Part shown: one piece after another, positions 1 to 12,304 of the stretch
Numbering within the stretch: the stretch's first letter is position 1
Layout of the letters: every line of letters starts with the position of its first letter
NCBI GenBank assembly: GCA_963969595.1
Contig: OZ018408.1
Location: forward strand, 52,205,022 to 52,269,021
Direction: 5' to 3'
Origin: Neckera pumila
Lineage: Eukaryota > Streptophyta > Bryopsida > Hypnales > Neckeraceae
Length of the DNA stretch: 64,000 nucleotides
Made by a program: the position numbers and the translations under genes
Notes under the pieces: generated by a model
Databases searched by the model: none
What the model was told of the DNA's origin: nothing
Seen by the model: only the letters and a program-made list of their open reading frames with translations

Positions 1-48
1 ACCAGATATGACTGCTTCCACTCAGGAAAAAAAACTAAAAAAATTTTA

Positions 49-805
49 AAACATCCTCTGAGGCCTTGATATGAGCAACTTGGATAAGGATTCCAAAATC
101 CCAAATCAAATGCTTGAAGTGTGCCGCATGCAAATTCAATGACTATCAAAATGATGACTTTATCGGGAGTTCTACTATAGATCATGTGGTCTTCACACAA
201 TGTAAAGGCGTCACACTTTGCTTATCATCTCCATCCATCACAATTTTATAATTTAGTGGTCCAATCAAGTTAGGACCTTCTGTCTTATAGAAGAAAAACA
301 AAGAATTCACCCAACCTTATTTAGGACAAAACAGGAAGTTAGGGTGTAGAGCATTTTGTTATGTGAATATGGAGATATACCCCAAACAATCCAACTATCT
401 TAGGCCTAGAACAATGTTATTTAGTAAGGTTATAAAAAAAACATCCATAGAGGCCTTGATATGATCAATATAGATAAGGATTCTAAAAATCCCAAATCTA
501 ATGCTTAGAATCTGCCACATCCAAATTCAGTGACTACCAAAACAAAGAACTTATTGGGAGTTCTACTATAGGTCATGTGGCTTCACACAATGCGCAAGCG
601 TCACACTTTGTAATCATTTCAATTTTATAATTTAGCGGTTCATTTGAGGATCTTCTTTCTTCGTGAAGAAAAACAAAGAATTCACACAACATTATTTAGG
701 ACAAAAAAGGAAGGGTGTGGAACATTTATTATAAGAATATGGAGGTATACCAAATACAATCCAACTATCCTAGGTCTAGAACTATGTTTTTTGGTAAAGT
801 TAGAC
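49..805. repeat. Two-unit tandem repeat, about 390 bp per unit
   Basis: The stretch beginning AAACATCC near 49 recurs near 439 with the same order of blocks: the GAGGCCTTGATATGA block, the GGGAGTTCTACTATAG block, the cACACAATG block and the CTAGAAC block. The units differ at many scattered sites and by small indels, so the duplication is old. No reading frame of note crosses it. I cannot assign it to a transposon class. It may be part of a larger array that starts left of the window. Confidence 0.8.
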
Positions 806-1149
806 TCTTTAAAAAAATAAAAACTATTAGATCATGAAGACAATCTTACATATAATTTACAAGGAGGTATGTCTAGTGACAATGATAAAAATGATACATT
901 TCACAAGAGAGGTTGTTGACAATAGGAAAATTTCTTCATGGCTTACTTTGAGTATTTGAGGTCAAGAACCTCTTGCCTTGGAAAATAATTTGCCTCAACA
1001 CTTGAAAAAAAGAAGTCCAACTTGTTCATTCCAATTGCATAACGTGATTCACTTACTTAGGATGATTGTTCCCAAGAGTTATTGGTCAAAAAGTACAATA
1101 TTTTTCTTCTATCCTTTGTTAGAAGGGTTAAGAGTTTGCTTGTTTGTTT

Positions 1150-1512
1150 GAAGTCACATTCAAATAATCTAAAAAACTTTCAAGCATGTAGCCAACTTGC
1201 CTTGAAGAATGAGTCCAAAGTGTTACCACTATTTTAGACATTTAAAAAAAAATTGACCTTGCTAGAGTGCAGCTGCCTAGGTTTTTGTAAGGCCAAAAAA
1301 AGGATTTTTGCCGTCAATTCAAATGCTAATATCTTGCAATCTACAAGGTGGAAATTTCTAAAAAAATTTCCACATCTTCTCAAACTAGCGTACTACAAGT
1401 TCCTACAGTTACATGTGTCCAAAAATGATTTTCTTCTAAAATTTGATACTTGTATTAAAAATGGCAGTTTTGGAGCATTTTTGATGAAAGCATAGTAAAA
1501 AACTTTTAATGG
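1150..1512 (-). mobile_element. Truncated TTAA/CCCCTAAAGG-family element
   Basis: This is a reverse-orientation, 5'-truncated copy of the long subfamily, recognised by the blocks AAGCATGTAGCCAACTTGCC, AATATCTTGCAATCTAC and GCATTTTTGATGAAAGCATAG, which match the complement of the copy at 3121-4054. The terminal CCTTTAGGGG has decayed to a CTTTTAATGG-like sequence, followed by TTAA at 1513-1516. The other end is missing. It is non-coding. Confidence 0.7.
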
Positions 1513-1516
1513 TTAA

Positions 1517-2240
1517 CTATACACAATGTCATGACCCCTATCACAACTCCTGCCACAAAGTCTGTTTATTGAGCCATGTTACGGACAACTTCATATTGGT
1601 AACATTGCATTTGGAGTTTGGAAAACATGAAAGCAGACCACAGAAGCAAAAACATCAGCCTTGCCGCAACAAAACATGTCCGAGTCTGCAAATCCAAAGA
1701 CCCAACCAAACATTCAACCACCGCTGTGTCCCCGGAACGTTTTGCACCCATTGCGACTTTGCGAGCAAACCAAGGGCAAATTTGTTCTCTTGTACTGGGA
1801 AAGTACCAACTTATTAAGAGATCATCATGCGGAACTAATGGCTGTGTCTATGGTACCTGCTCCCGGCTCCAAATTCCCACCAATCAGGCCATCACACATG
1901 AAATACTAATAACTTAGCTTGGACTCAAATCCAAATCATCTCATAACTTCCATTGCACCGCCTTCAATATCATTCTGGACATATTAATAATTAAGTTAGT
2001 GACAGTTACTGTGGCTTACTGACCCAGAGATGGATGTTTAGAGGACTGGAGGTACTGGTACTCTACAGCAAGTTCAAATGATTCTACGTACCTGCAGATG
2101 TTACGAATATGAAGTTCGACAACAATGCTTCACCTCCCGACCGTTCCAGGATTTATTACTAGGCACAAGACCTGGATTTGACAGTTGATTTGGGTTTTAA
2201 TTTTCATTGAAAAAAACAAACACATTTGGGCCACTGTATA
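1517..2240. other. Intergenic stretch, no gene recognised
   Basis: Somewhat less AT-rich than its surroundings. Overlapping short reading frames at about 1509-1917 occur on both strands but show no known domain and no splice-supported extension. I see no repeat relationship to the rest of the window. Confidence 0.5.
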
Positions 2241-2787
2241 TAAGGTAGTATGCTCTTAAAGCGACCATTTAAGCTTACCTAACTCATCATTGATAGTAGA
2301 ACATACTTCAAGTAACATGTCAGTCCTTCCTAGATAGGGGTCGCAATTAGAACACGGTTGATGTTAGGTGTAGTTACCTTACTCTTTGGGGTGTTTTTTG
2401 AGGTCCAAATTACACTAACTAAACATTGTATGGAGTAATTGATAAAGGAAAATGCTATGGTAATAGACAGGAAGTTAAAGGTACTTATGTACTAAAAGCG
2501 CCCATGCTCTAAAACGGATTGTGATGCAATAGTTACATTTTGCGTTCTTTAATGTACCAACCGTGTACATTTCAAGAGGTGGTTGCTTTTTGTGACCATT
2601 GGATTTCAACTTCAAAAATATGCAACTAATTCCCACAAAGGTTCAAAAAATATGAAACAACTTGGATTCGATGAAAATTCCATTTTTCTTCCTATAAAAG
2701 TTTTACTTGAAAATTGTTTCAAGGATTTTCGCTTCTTTGAAAAGGCAACCAGCTCTTAAATGATTGCTTTATAGAGAGACTACCTTA
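2241..2787. mobile_element. TIR element with TAAGGTAGT ends (copy 1)
   Basis: The left end TAAGGTAGTATGCTCTTAAA is mirrored by the right end, whose complement begins TAAGGTAGTCTCTCTATAAA. TA dinucleotides flank both ends (2239-2240 and 2788-2789), compatible with a TA target duplication. The interior from about 2540 is shared with the copy at 11570-11869, for example the blocks CCGTGTACATTTC and GCAACTAATTCC. This copy is longer on its left side. It is non-autonomous with no coding capacity. Confidence 0.75.
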
Positions 2788-3120
2788 TACCAACAACAAA
2801 CCATTTTTCCAACCTACAAAAATCTCCCTAATTTCACTTTTGTTCAATTCTACTATTATTAAAATGAAAATGAAATGTAAAAAGGTTGGGTGAGTGGTGC
2901 ACATTGCATAATGGAAATATACCAATTCCCATTATGCACCATTGCATGCATGAAGCACTTGATTGGTACAAGTTCTGTACAAGTGGCATATCTCTGTACC
3001 AAATTTATAAATTTTAAAACAATTTGATTCAATTTCTCATCAGGAAAATAAACTATATTTTGAGCACTTGAATTTTGGCAATGATTTTGATATGAAGGAC
3101 TGAATGTACAAGGTTATTAA

Positions 3121-4054
3121 CCCCTAAAGGTTTTTGAATATGTTTTCACCAAAACCGTTCCAAAATTGCCATTTCTAAAACAAGTATTAAATTTTAGAAA
3201 AAAATAAATTTGAACGCATGTAACCGTAGAATCTTGTAGTACACTATTTTAAGAAGATGTGGAAAAAATTTTAGAATTTTTCATCATGTAGATTGCAAGA
3301 CAATAGCGTTTGAATTGACAAAAATCCTTTTTTAATCACTGCAAACGTCCAGGCAGCTGCCCTTTACATGGTCACATTTAAATGAAAAAATGTCCAAAAT
3401 GGTGGTTACACTTTGGATTCATTCTTCAAGGCAAGTTGGCTACATGCTTGAAAATTTTCAGATCATTTGGAATTGTACAACATATAGAAAGAAATAGTAA
3501 GTAGGAAGAGGTAGAGAATGACTCAAAATACTAAATTGTCAAGAATTTATTTATGGAATTGAAAAATGCCAATCCCAGCGGTTGTAATGTTGTAATAAAC
3601 AATATACACCAAATGTTTTTTGTTTTATTCAAAAAATTTGAAAATTGAGTTAGAGAAAGGACTTCAAAGTTTATTTTAGAGTAGAAATTCCATAACTTCC
3701 CTTCAACTAGGAATCCTCATACCTTTTGGCTTATTAATCCAAATGGAATAATTCAAAGCTTTCCAAGTATATATAAATCTATAAAACCAATTTCGAATTT
3801 TACATTCTCAAAAAAGAATTTTTTAAAGAATTTTTTTGAGCTACCCGGGCTGCCAGCCGAACACGGAAAATTACATATCATGCAATAACTTTTTACCCAT
3901 AAAGTCAAAAGTTATGAAAATTGTTGGGCCTTGAAGCTACTACTTGGGCACATCTTGTATGAAAATTTCAAAGAAATAAAACTAAAATTTCCATTCGTAG
4001 TGAGCTACCCAAAATTGCTATGTTGCCAAAAAATGGTGTTTGGTCCTTTAGGGG
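3121..4054 (+). mobile_element. piggyBac-like MITE, long subfamily (copy A)
   Basis: The 934-bp element starts CCCCTAAAGG and ends CCTTTAGGGG, flanked by TTAA at 3117-3120 and 4055-4058. The interior is AT-rich and non-coding, with landmark blocks shared by other copies: AAAATTGCCATTTCTAA near the left end, TCTTGTAGTACAC, AATGCCAATCCCA and CATAACTTTT. TTAA target sites with CCC-starting inverted ends are the hallmark of the piggyBac superfamily; the assignment rests on that alone because no transposase is present. Confidence 0.85.
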
Positions 4055-5458
4055 TTAATATAATATTTTATAAACATGATTTTTTTATTTGCATTCAAAG
4101 CATTACAACTTTCTACATAAAGTGAAAATTGCAACAAACAAAAATCTTAAACATTTGGTTGATAATTGTTATTTTTTAAATATAAATATTACATACATTA
4201 GTGAAATCCATCAGCAATTTATGATAGGTAGCTTCCTCTTGTGTGCAACAACCTTCATATCACCTTCTTTGCATCTTCTAATTGGATTAAAATTAATTTT
4301 GAAGATAATGAATGCAACTTGTAGGTAGCACACAACATTTAGGAGTTAAGGCTCCTTCAAAATTTTGCTCTATGAATGATAATATGCTTGATTAATGGCA
4401 TATAAATACTCTCATTTATTTTTTGATTTGAAGTTTTGCAAAGGTGTATTTTACACAATTGATTTGGTATTGATTTGTAAATAAATCTTATAAATTTTGA
4501 ATTATGAATTACATCTATACAAGTAAATTTATAATTGCTATCACAAATATTCATAAATATAATTGTAAAATGTAAATTATTTTTATATTCAATTGCATCC
4601 TAATATTGACTATTTTAGAGTTAAATTAGTTGCAATATATATTTTCATTTAAAATTTCTATATATAATTCTTTTGAAAAACTAGACATTACATATATTTG
4701 GGAAGTTACTTTGGGAACTACAAAGGTATCATTCTTGATTTGACATACTTTCAATTTTTTAATTATAGAGTATTTTTAACACAAATATACATAATATAAT
4801 AGAGTATTTTTAGAATTTTAAATCATTCAAGAAACAATCACCTAACAGAATAAGCAATGAATATTTAGATGGATGCATTTTTTAAAGACTAAGGAACATT
4901 CTGCACATTGTTGTGAATATGGACTCTTAAATGTTTAACCCTTGAAGGACGTTACAAGCTACATTGGCATTGAAAGTTAAATCCTGAATTTTCGCATAGT
5001 TCCTAATTTTAAATGTTGTTATGCTTAACTAAGGAAACGTAGCTCCAATAACCTTTATTCCATTTGAATTTTTTTCAAAATCCTAGAAATTATAATTCTT
5101 ATGACACTTTGAAGATAGTATTCTTAAAGCTCAAAATACACAACTTTTGAACTTTTTCTATCAAATTTATCTTGGTATGAGCTCAAAGAGTGCATCAATT
5201 ACACCATAATGTTTGGCACTATTGTTTGTTTGTTTTTTAATTTTTTCATATTATTTTAAACATTTCGTAATTACTATGAGTTTTACAACATTCAAATTTT
5301 TAATCATATAAAATTCAATTTTATTTACTATTACAAAAAAATTGATTATATTTTAAATATATATTGCTTCATGTGAAAAATACCAAATTTTGAAATGTGT
5401 ATTTTCATTTAGAAATCAAATGAAGTTTGACCAAACTTGGACATAAAATGTCCTTTAA

Positions 5459-5884
5459 CCCCTAAGTGGTTCTAGTTGTTTTTCAATGCATCTATATATA
5501 CAGTAAATGCAATATACACAGCATTGGATGTGACTGGTTTACTATCCGTTTAATTTTTATTTATTTTTTGTTGAATGTGCACTGAAGTCTTCTATTGAAC
5601 TACACACTTTCTGGCTACATCGGACATGTTAGTAATTTTGTAAATATTGTGAAGTTGTATCTCCAATATACGCATTTCTTTAGAAATATACACTTTTGCA
5701 TGTTTGACAACATCTCATTTCAACAATGACCATCGCAATTTTTTTTTAAAACATATGAAAAGCAATGATGCCTGCACCTTCAATTTTGTAGTTTACATAT
5801 TTGGCCAATACTTCATAGAATTTGGTGAATACAGGTCGTGTATGAATCCAAAGGCCACAATGTGTCCTTGAAATCACTTAGGGG
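5459..5884. mobile_element. Short piggyBac-like MITE (426 bp)
   Basis: Ends CCCCTAAGTGGTT and, on the complement of the right side, CCCCTAAGTGATTT form a TIR of about 12 bp. TTAA lies immediately outside both ends (5455-5458 and 5885-5888). The interior is unrelated to the 930-bp copies, so only the ends are shared. A second TTAACCCTTGAAGGAC at 4935 may be the decayed edge of another copy. Confidence 0.75.
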
Positions 5885-6164
5885 TTAAGGCTTAAAGGCT
5901 TGTATGACATGAAGTTTTATTTGTGTAAGTTGATTTAGGATATATTATGTATAAATAAAATTTTCAAATTAAAGGAGTTGCTCCAAGATTTCTTTGGAGT
6001 GTTTTTAGGTTAAATTTGGGATGGTTATTATCATTTCTTATAGATGGTTTTGTATTCATACAAATTATAAATTTTATCAAGAAAAAAATTAATCTATTTG
6101 GATTCATTTGTGTAAAAAGTGCACACATATGAAAATAAGTATCTCCTAATAAAATTGTTTTTAA

Positions 6165-7013
6165 TCCCTAAAGGCCCAAGGCGTTTTCTGGCTCCAAAAC
6201 CACTCAAAATTGCCATGTTTGCTGCGATCACCCAAGAAACCAAAAAAAACATTTGTTTCTAAAGAATATAATCATAGGATTCAGTATTTCACTTGTCTTA
6301 GATCATGTGATAAAAATTTCATGAAGTTTGACCGTACAGATTAGAAGATATAGGCATTTGAGTTGGAAAAATAAGTTTTTTGAATGCTGGCCTGAATTTT
6401 AGATGACTTTGACCACCATTTGTGAAATTTTTTTGCACTGTAAATCATAGGTTTAAAATTTTTTTGCTTGAGTATTTGAGTTGAGAGTTGAGACAAAAAA
6501 TTCAGAATATCAAAATCTGATTTTCACATATAAAAAAATTGTTAAGTAGAAGTAGGTCCAAGATTGAACGAAATACTAAATTTAAAAAAACCCTAAGACG
6601 GAATTAAAACATCATAATTCTAGTGGTGAGACTCTTCTTGCAAACAAACTTCATCCAATCAAAAAAAAAATTGAAAAAAATTGAAAATTGCATTCAAAAA
6701 TTGCATTCTATAAGTTGATATTTGAAGAAGATGCGTAGATTGCCCCAAAAACGAGCCATTGTCCATAACTTTCTCATTTTTAGTCAATATTTATATATAT
6801 ATTTTTTTGTTCTACCACATGAGTTGCTTTTAAGACTTAGGATGGCATAACTTTTGCTTTTGGACAACAATTGAAAAAATATTATATCTTAAGAAAGCTA
6901 ATGTGATTAACTGTCTTCAAAAAAAGTTTCAAAAAATCAGGTCAATATTTGAGATCACACAAACCTCTCCAAAATCCCAAGTGTCCCTTGAGGGGACTTT
7001 GGTCCTGTAGGGG
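6165..7013 (+). mobile_element. piggyBac-like MITE, second subfamily (copy B)
   Basis: The element starts TCCCTAAAGGCCCAAGG and ends GGTCCTGTAGGGG, with TTAA on both sides (6161-6164, 7014-7017). Near the right end it carries the subfamily block GTGTCCCTTGAGGGGAC, itself a short palindrome about 30 bp inside the end, which recurs in the copies at 8977, 13463, 14745 and 17108. It is 849 bp long and has no coding capacity. Confidence 0.85.
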
Positions 7014-8425
7014 TTAAGCTTTCATGTTGGTGATTTGAATGGTAAAAGGTTGATATTCTATGGGAATAATTTTGCATACACCTCAATTTCATTCCAAAAC
7101 TACAATCAAGGACTTGTCAATTATGCTTAAATCTATGTTGTACGAATTTTTTTGGTTTGTTTTTTTAATTTTAATTTGATTAAAATTTGAATATATTATA
7201 CATTTAATAATACCATATTCATAGTCCATGGGTCCAAATTAAAAAATTTAATTTTGCCCTAGTGGTAAAATTATACAAAAGTGTTAAAAGAATTTTTTTT
7301 ATAGTTTTTATTGCTATAGTTCTCACCTTTTTGAATTGTAAACCAATGACAATATTTAAGTGTAAAATGTTTTTGCAAAGAGCATTTTTTGAAGAAAGAG
7401 ATACATTTTATGTACATAAATGTATATCTTTTTTCAAAATATGTATTAATTTAGTTTTAGTGTGTGTCTAGATAAAAAATAATACTACATGAAAAAACTT
7501 AAGTAAGGCCAACAGCTTCAAGCAACAAGTGCTAAACTTCTCTTTTACTTTCGAAATTTGGCCAAGTATATGATTAACATGATATGCCCTAGTAGCTGCA
7601 TAGAGTAAGTTCTAAGATCCACACTTGGTCTAGCTTATTATAAATTTAAAATTAAAAAATTTCAGTTGGATGTTTTGATCAAAAAGTAGGTGTTACTTGA
7701 AAACATGGAGAGGAAGATAGCATTAGGGAACAAATGCTATGCTTTGGCACCTATTACTTTTAAAGTTTGGCAAGTTCACACTATAAATAACATAATATAA
7801 CATGCAAGTATAAGAAAGAAGAAACTATGTGTAGTAGAAAATATCACTTCAACAATTTTTTATTTGACATGCTTCAAAACTTATTTGGTGTATGGCATTT
7901 TTTGGTAGTTAAAATTTACATGTGATTAAAATGAAACAAAGGCTTACTATGTTATAGACAAAAAGAAAGGTGGTTTGTTTGGATTCCTCTTCAATTTGAA
8001 TTCATTACCTTCGAAAAATTAATGGTACAACCACCAAACAACCTCATTGTTCTAGAAACATGTTAGAAAGGTTGGAGTAAATTTGAAAGAACAATAATAT
8101 ATACAACATTGTTAATACAAAGATGAAGCAATTCTTGAGTGTTAGGAATGTTAAATAGACACCACAAAAACAATCTAATAGACATTTATGACAATATGTG
8201 CACTTTCAATGACTATTAATTGCAATTAAGTATTCTGATCATTAAATGACAAGATTTGTTTCTATTGAGTGAAATCAATAAATGAAATTAAGTTATAGTA
8301 TAATTTACAATGGATTATCTGGACAATGTAAGAATAAGTTATGGATTTTCTAAACTCCTTTGATAGGTGTATAATAAATTGACTCAAAGTTCTAATGTTT
8401 AAACCTTGTTTACCCTCAAAATTAA

Positions 8426-10196
8426 CCTCTAAAGGACCAAAGAACCTACTTTGATTTATTTTAAAACTTGCACAGCCTCTATTGACTCATAATTTGGAAT
8501 TTTTGCAGGAATCTTTTAGGTTGGATGGTATTCATTATAATCTATATGTGAAGTTTTTTTTCATGTCATTCAAATAAAAATTGCAAAATTTAGAATTTCT
8601 TTTCAATTTCAGTGTCAAAACGAGCATAAAAAAAAATATTCTAAAAAATATTAAGTTTTTTGGAATTGTATACTTTGATACCCACTAAAAAACATTTGAA
8701 CCATGTAATTCCAAATAATGAAGTAAAAGTTATGGGTTGTTTTATTTTGTGGGCAATGAAGGTAGAAAAAACATATAAAATCATACTTTGCTATCAATTT
8801 TGAAAGTTTTCAAATAAAAATAAAAATGAAGTGTTAAATGTATAAAAAAAAAATAGTAATTGTTTACTAGAACATTCTTACCATTGTGATTAAGAATTTT
8901 ATTTTGTTGTAAAAGTTACTAGCATATTAGCTTTTTCTTTCATTCTGTGTTACCTTCCACTTGTACAAATTTTTAACCCCTAAAAGCCCATTGTCTCTTC
9001 AAAGGACAAATGGGATGTTGGGCAGGTACCTACGAGCTGAATTTTTGTCGTGATTTTTTGAAACTTTTTTTGAAGATAGAAAAATTGCTAAGCTTTGTGG
9101 GAATATAAATATTTTTTCAATCGGTGCCCGGGAAAAAAAGTTATGCCCAAATAAGCTCAAAACAGGAGACGTGGGGCAGCAAAACAAATTTGCAAATTTT
9201 TGAATTGGATTTTTTATGAGAAAGTAATGGACAATCTTGTTCTTTAGGCACTTAGAGCATCTTCTTGCAAAAAATAACTTGTAGGATTCATTTTTTAATG
9301 CATTTTTAACAATTGTTCAAGAAAAAAGGTCTACAAGGTTTAGTTTTTTTTGCCAGAACAATCTCACCACTGGAATTAGTGTTTTTTAATTCCATATAAA
9401 AGATATTAATATTTTAGATTTTCCTTCTATCTTGTACCTACTTTTACTTAACAATTTTTTTAATAATGAAAATTAGTTTTTTTGGGATTTTTTTCCCCCC
9501 TATATTCTTAATGCAATTCTCTACTATAAAGACTTAAAGCTCAAAACTCTATAGTGCAAAACATTTAAGTTAAAAATGTTCAAAGTCATAAAATCTAATC
9601 CCACAATGTGTTGAAAATCTTGTTTTTTCCACTTTAAATGCAGATATCTTGCAATTTGTGCGGTCAAAAATTTTGAAATTTTTTCCACACATTTTAATAC
9701 TAGTTAGGTGTAAGATTCTAAAGTTAGATGGGTAAAAAACACATTTTTCAATTTTTCCTACTCTTTGCTATAAAAATGGCAATTTAGGATGTTTTTTGGC
9801 AGAAAAAAGGCCTTGGGCCTTTAGGGGTTGAAAGACGAATATGAAATTATTTTGGTTAATATTTCTTGCATATGTTTTCAACCTATTTTCCAACATATTG
9901 ACTAAAATTCACAGGTTATAGGATGTATGTTTGTTTTTTCTAAAATGTTGAAAAACAAAACTCTACCTTTTAGAAGGGCTAGAAAAAACTACATTTTGAA
10001 GTTTAGACACATTGAATTTGCAATGAGTGGGGATATTTGTTTTAATATTTTGGGACGACTTACTTGAAAAAATTAACTGAAGGATCTGTAGTCGTATTTT
10101 TTAAAATGTACGTATTGATGAAGATTTTGACCTTGTTTTCAAGACAAGTATTTTGAAGCAATTTTGGGCCTCTCAAACATGTTGGTCCTTTAGGGG
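8426..10196. mobile_element. piggyBac-like MITE (copy D), split by a nested copy
   Basis: The outer element starts CCTCTAAAGGACCAAAG after TTAA (8422-8425) and ends GTTGGTCCTTTAGGGG before TTCA (10197-10200, a one-base change from TTAA). Removing the nested copy at 8977-9827 and one 4-bp target copy leaves about 916 bp, the normal size for the family. The duplicate segment near 23,810-23,835 has only TTAT at this position and no element, so the boundaries are supported by an empty site. Confidence 0.82.
8977..9827 (-). mobile_element. piggyBac-like MITE (copy C) nested in copy D
   Basis: An 851-bp element reading CCCCTAAAAGCCCATTGTC at the left and GGGCCTTTAGGGG at the right, flanked by TTAA (8973-8976) and TTGA (9828-9831). 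It is the second subfamily in reverse orientation: the palindromic TGTCTCTTCAAAGGACA block lies at the left end, and the block related to GGCCTTTTTTCTGCC lies at the right. It is non-coding. Confidence 0.85.
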
Positions 10197-10889
10197 TTCA
10201 TGTCTTCACTCTAGTAAAGAATCTAGATGAGGTTTTTTTTGGTTATTGATGATTTTGAATGTACGTTCCTTGTAAGTACAAGTGGAAAGTTTTGTGCTAT
10301 TGCAAAACCAATGAAACAGTACATTGGAATTGCAGCTAATTAAAGTTGATTTTGGACCTTGAGGTAAAAGAAGCCTTTCTCATGAGTCAAAGGCTCAGTA
10401 AACATCTTCTTCTAACATAACACGCATTACTTTTACAATCTACATAGTCAAAGCTTCTGAAGTTTTTCCTCACATTCCCAAAGTGTCTTATACAAAATAT
10501 AAAATGTCAAATTTCATTCTTCATTTTTAAATTGTTTTTTACCCCCTTAAATGCCAACGAAGACTTTTTTTCAATGGATGACAGAGAATCCTTCCAATAG
10601 GACAAAAATGCAACTACTCATCCTTGTAATTTTGCTGTGAAAAGGAGAAGTCTTCTATAGTAGTTTGACTTCCAATGAGCGGTTTTGCAAATTTTTTAGC
10701 CAATGATTCACATGATATCCAAAGGGATGATTTCCACAGTCTCTAGCCCATCTTTCAAGGGTTAAATATTGTTGGATCACTAAACTTCAAGAAATGGGGA
10801 TAACATTTTCTACAGAAGTTATGATTTTCTGATGTATGCAGCCAGAGCAAACGAGGGATGCCAGGAATTAAATTCAGCTTTTTCAAAGT

Positions 10890-11568
10890 AGCTTTGTTTT
10901 GTATTAAAACGTCCAAAATGGTGGTAACCCTTTGGATTCATTACTCAAGGTAAGTTGTCTACATGCTTGAAAAATTTCAAATCATTTGGAATATTACAAC
11001 ATATAGGGAAAAGATATTAAGTAGACAATTGTAGATAATGATTAAAAATACTAGATTGTTAAGAATTGAATTATGGAATTGAAAAATGCCAATCCCAATG
11101 GTTGCAATGTTGTACTCCATAATAAACAATCTACATCTTATAATTTTATTTTTTTCAAAAAATATTGAAAATTGAGTTAAATAAACAACTTCAAGATTTA
11201 TTTTAGAATGGAGAATCCATAACTACCCGCAAGCAAAAAATCCTCATAACTTTTGACTCATTGATCAAAATGGAATGAATCGCTTTCCACATATATATAA
11301 CTCTAGAAAACCAATTTCAAATTTTTGTTTTTGAAAACAATGATTTTTTTTATCTGCCTGGACTGCCTATTTACAAAAAAAACAATAACATATTAGGCCA
11401 TAACTTTTGACTCATATTTCCAAATGTCATGAAATTTAGTGCATATGAAATATATTCCTCGTCTCCACCTTCTATTAAAATTTGGGCTAAAAATATGGAA
11501 ATCTCTAGTCACATGTACTTGCCCAAAATTTCTATATAGCCAAAATATGTATGTTGGTCCTTTTGGGG
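10890..11568 (+). mobile_element. 5'-truncated piggyBac-like MITE (copy F)
   Basis: From about 10,890 the sequence follows the interior of copy A (GTCCAAAATGGTGGTAACCC, CAAGGTAAGTTG, AATGCCAATCCCAATGG, CATAACTTTTGACTCAT) through to the right end TTGGTCCTTTTGGGG, followed by TTAA at 11569-11572. The left third is missing. Upstream of the break lies a piece also found near 12,350-12,470 (GGGGATAACATTT ... GAAGTTATGATTTTCTGATG), so the break coincides with another repeat. Confidence 0.7.
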
Positions 11569-11569
11569 T

Positions 11570-11869
11570 TAAGGTAGTCTGTTTCTAAAAGTGACTGGAC
11601 TCTAAAACCGATCATAGGTGCATTTTGTTTTCTTCAATGTATCAACGGTGTACATTTTAGGAGGTGGTCGATTTTAGTGACCACTATGTTTCAACTTCAA
11701 AAATTTGCAACTAATTCCATGAAGGTCCAAAAAATATGAAATGACTTGGGTTAGATGCCAATTCCATTTTTCTTCATATGAAAATTTATTGAAAATTGTT
11801 TCAAGGAGTTTAGCTTCCTCCAAAAGGCATACAGCTGTTAAATGGTCGCTTTAAGAGCAGACTACCTTA
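11570..11869. mobile_element. TIR element with TAAGGTAGTC ends (copy 2)
   Basis: The ends TAAGGTAGTCTGTTTCTAAA and, on the complement, TAAGGTAGTCTGCTCTTAAA form a TIR of roughly 30 bp; the complement continues with GCGACCATTTAACAGC. At 300 bp it is a compact version of the copy at 2241. Its left edge overlaps the TTAA that ends the adjacent truncated element. Confidence 0.75.
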
Positions 11870-11983
11870 CTCTTGCAATCTACGCAGTCCAAAATCATGA
11901 AGTTTTCCTTAACATTCCCAAAGTGTCTTATACAAAGTTACATTGTTCATTTCTAAATTTTTTTTAAATGTTGCTCACTAACT

Positions 11984-12304
11984 CATTAGAAAAAATTTCA
12001 GCCCTCTAGAAGGTTGCTAAGGAATTGATTTACGGGACCCCTTTGGTGAAATTTCTTAAATGAATAAAAAAATAATTTTTCTTAAATTTTTTTTTTTGGA
12101 TTTTTTTTATTAAAAAAATTAAACACAAAAAATATTTTAAAATCTGACGTGGCACTACTAGTATCATGTCAGCACCCAATTTTTAAATATTAAAAAAAAG
12201 ATTAAACAAAAGATTAATAATTTTTTATTTTTATTTTTTCCCATAATTGCACCAGGCGGGTGCCAAACTCGCGGCCTTCTGGAGGGCTGAAATTTTTCCT
12301 AATG
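11984..12304. mobile_element. TIR element with CATTAGAA ends and a TGACGTGGCAC box (copy 1)
   Basis: The left end CATTAGAAAAAATTTCAGCC continues with CTCTAGAAGG and is matched by the complement of the right end (CATTAGGAAAAATTTCAGCC, then CTCCAGAAGGCC). The core is AT-rich except for TGACGTGGCAC at 12145-12155, which recurs in all four copies of this family. The flanks TCACTAACT and TCACTCCAA are only partly alike, so the target duplication is uncertain; a Mutator- or hAT-type element is possible. Confidence 0.7.

Larger units (their letters stand above)
7861..10390. repeat. Segmental duplicate 1 (pairs with 21411-24000)
   Basis: Blocks occur in the same order as in the 21.4-24.0 kb segment: the TTTGGTGTAnGGCATTTT block, a CTCATTGTTCTAG / CTCACTATTCTAG block, ATGAAGCAA followed by GACAAGATTTGTT, GGACAATGTAAGAATAAG, CTAATGTTTAAAC, and after the insertion GTCTTCA, GAATCTAGATG and AACCAATGAAAC. 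The two copies differ mainly by transposon insertions: this copy carries the nested elements at 8426-10196, while its partner carries the CATTAG-end element at 22123-22435. Confidence 0.8.

Noticed and set aside
4935..5458. TTAACCCTTGAAGGAC as the left end of another TTAA element
   Set aside because: No matching right end with TTAA could be found at a family-like distance; possibly a decayed remnant.
10546..10756. CCCCTTAAATGCC and TCTTTCAAGGG as ends of a 210-bp TTAA element
   Set aside because: The ends match the family only loosely and the left flank is not TTAA; could be a remnant but is not supported.
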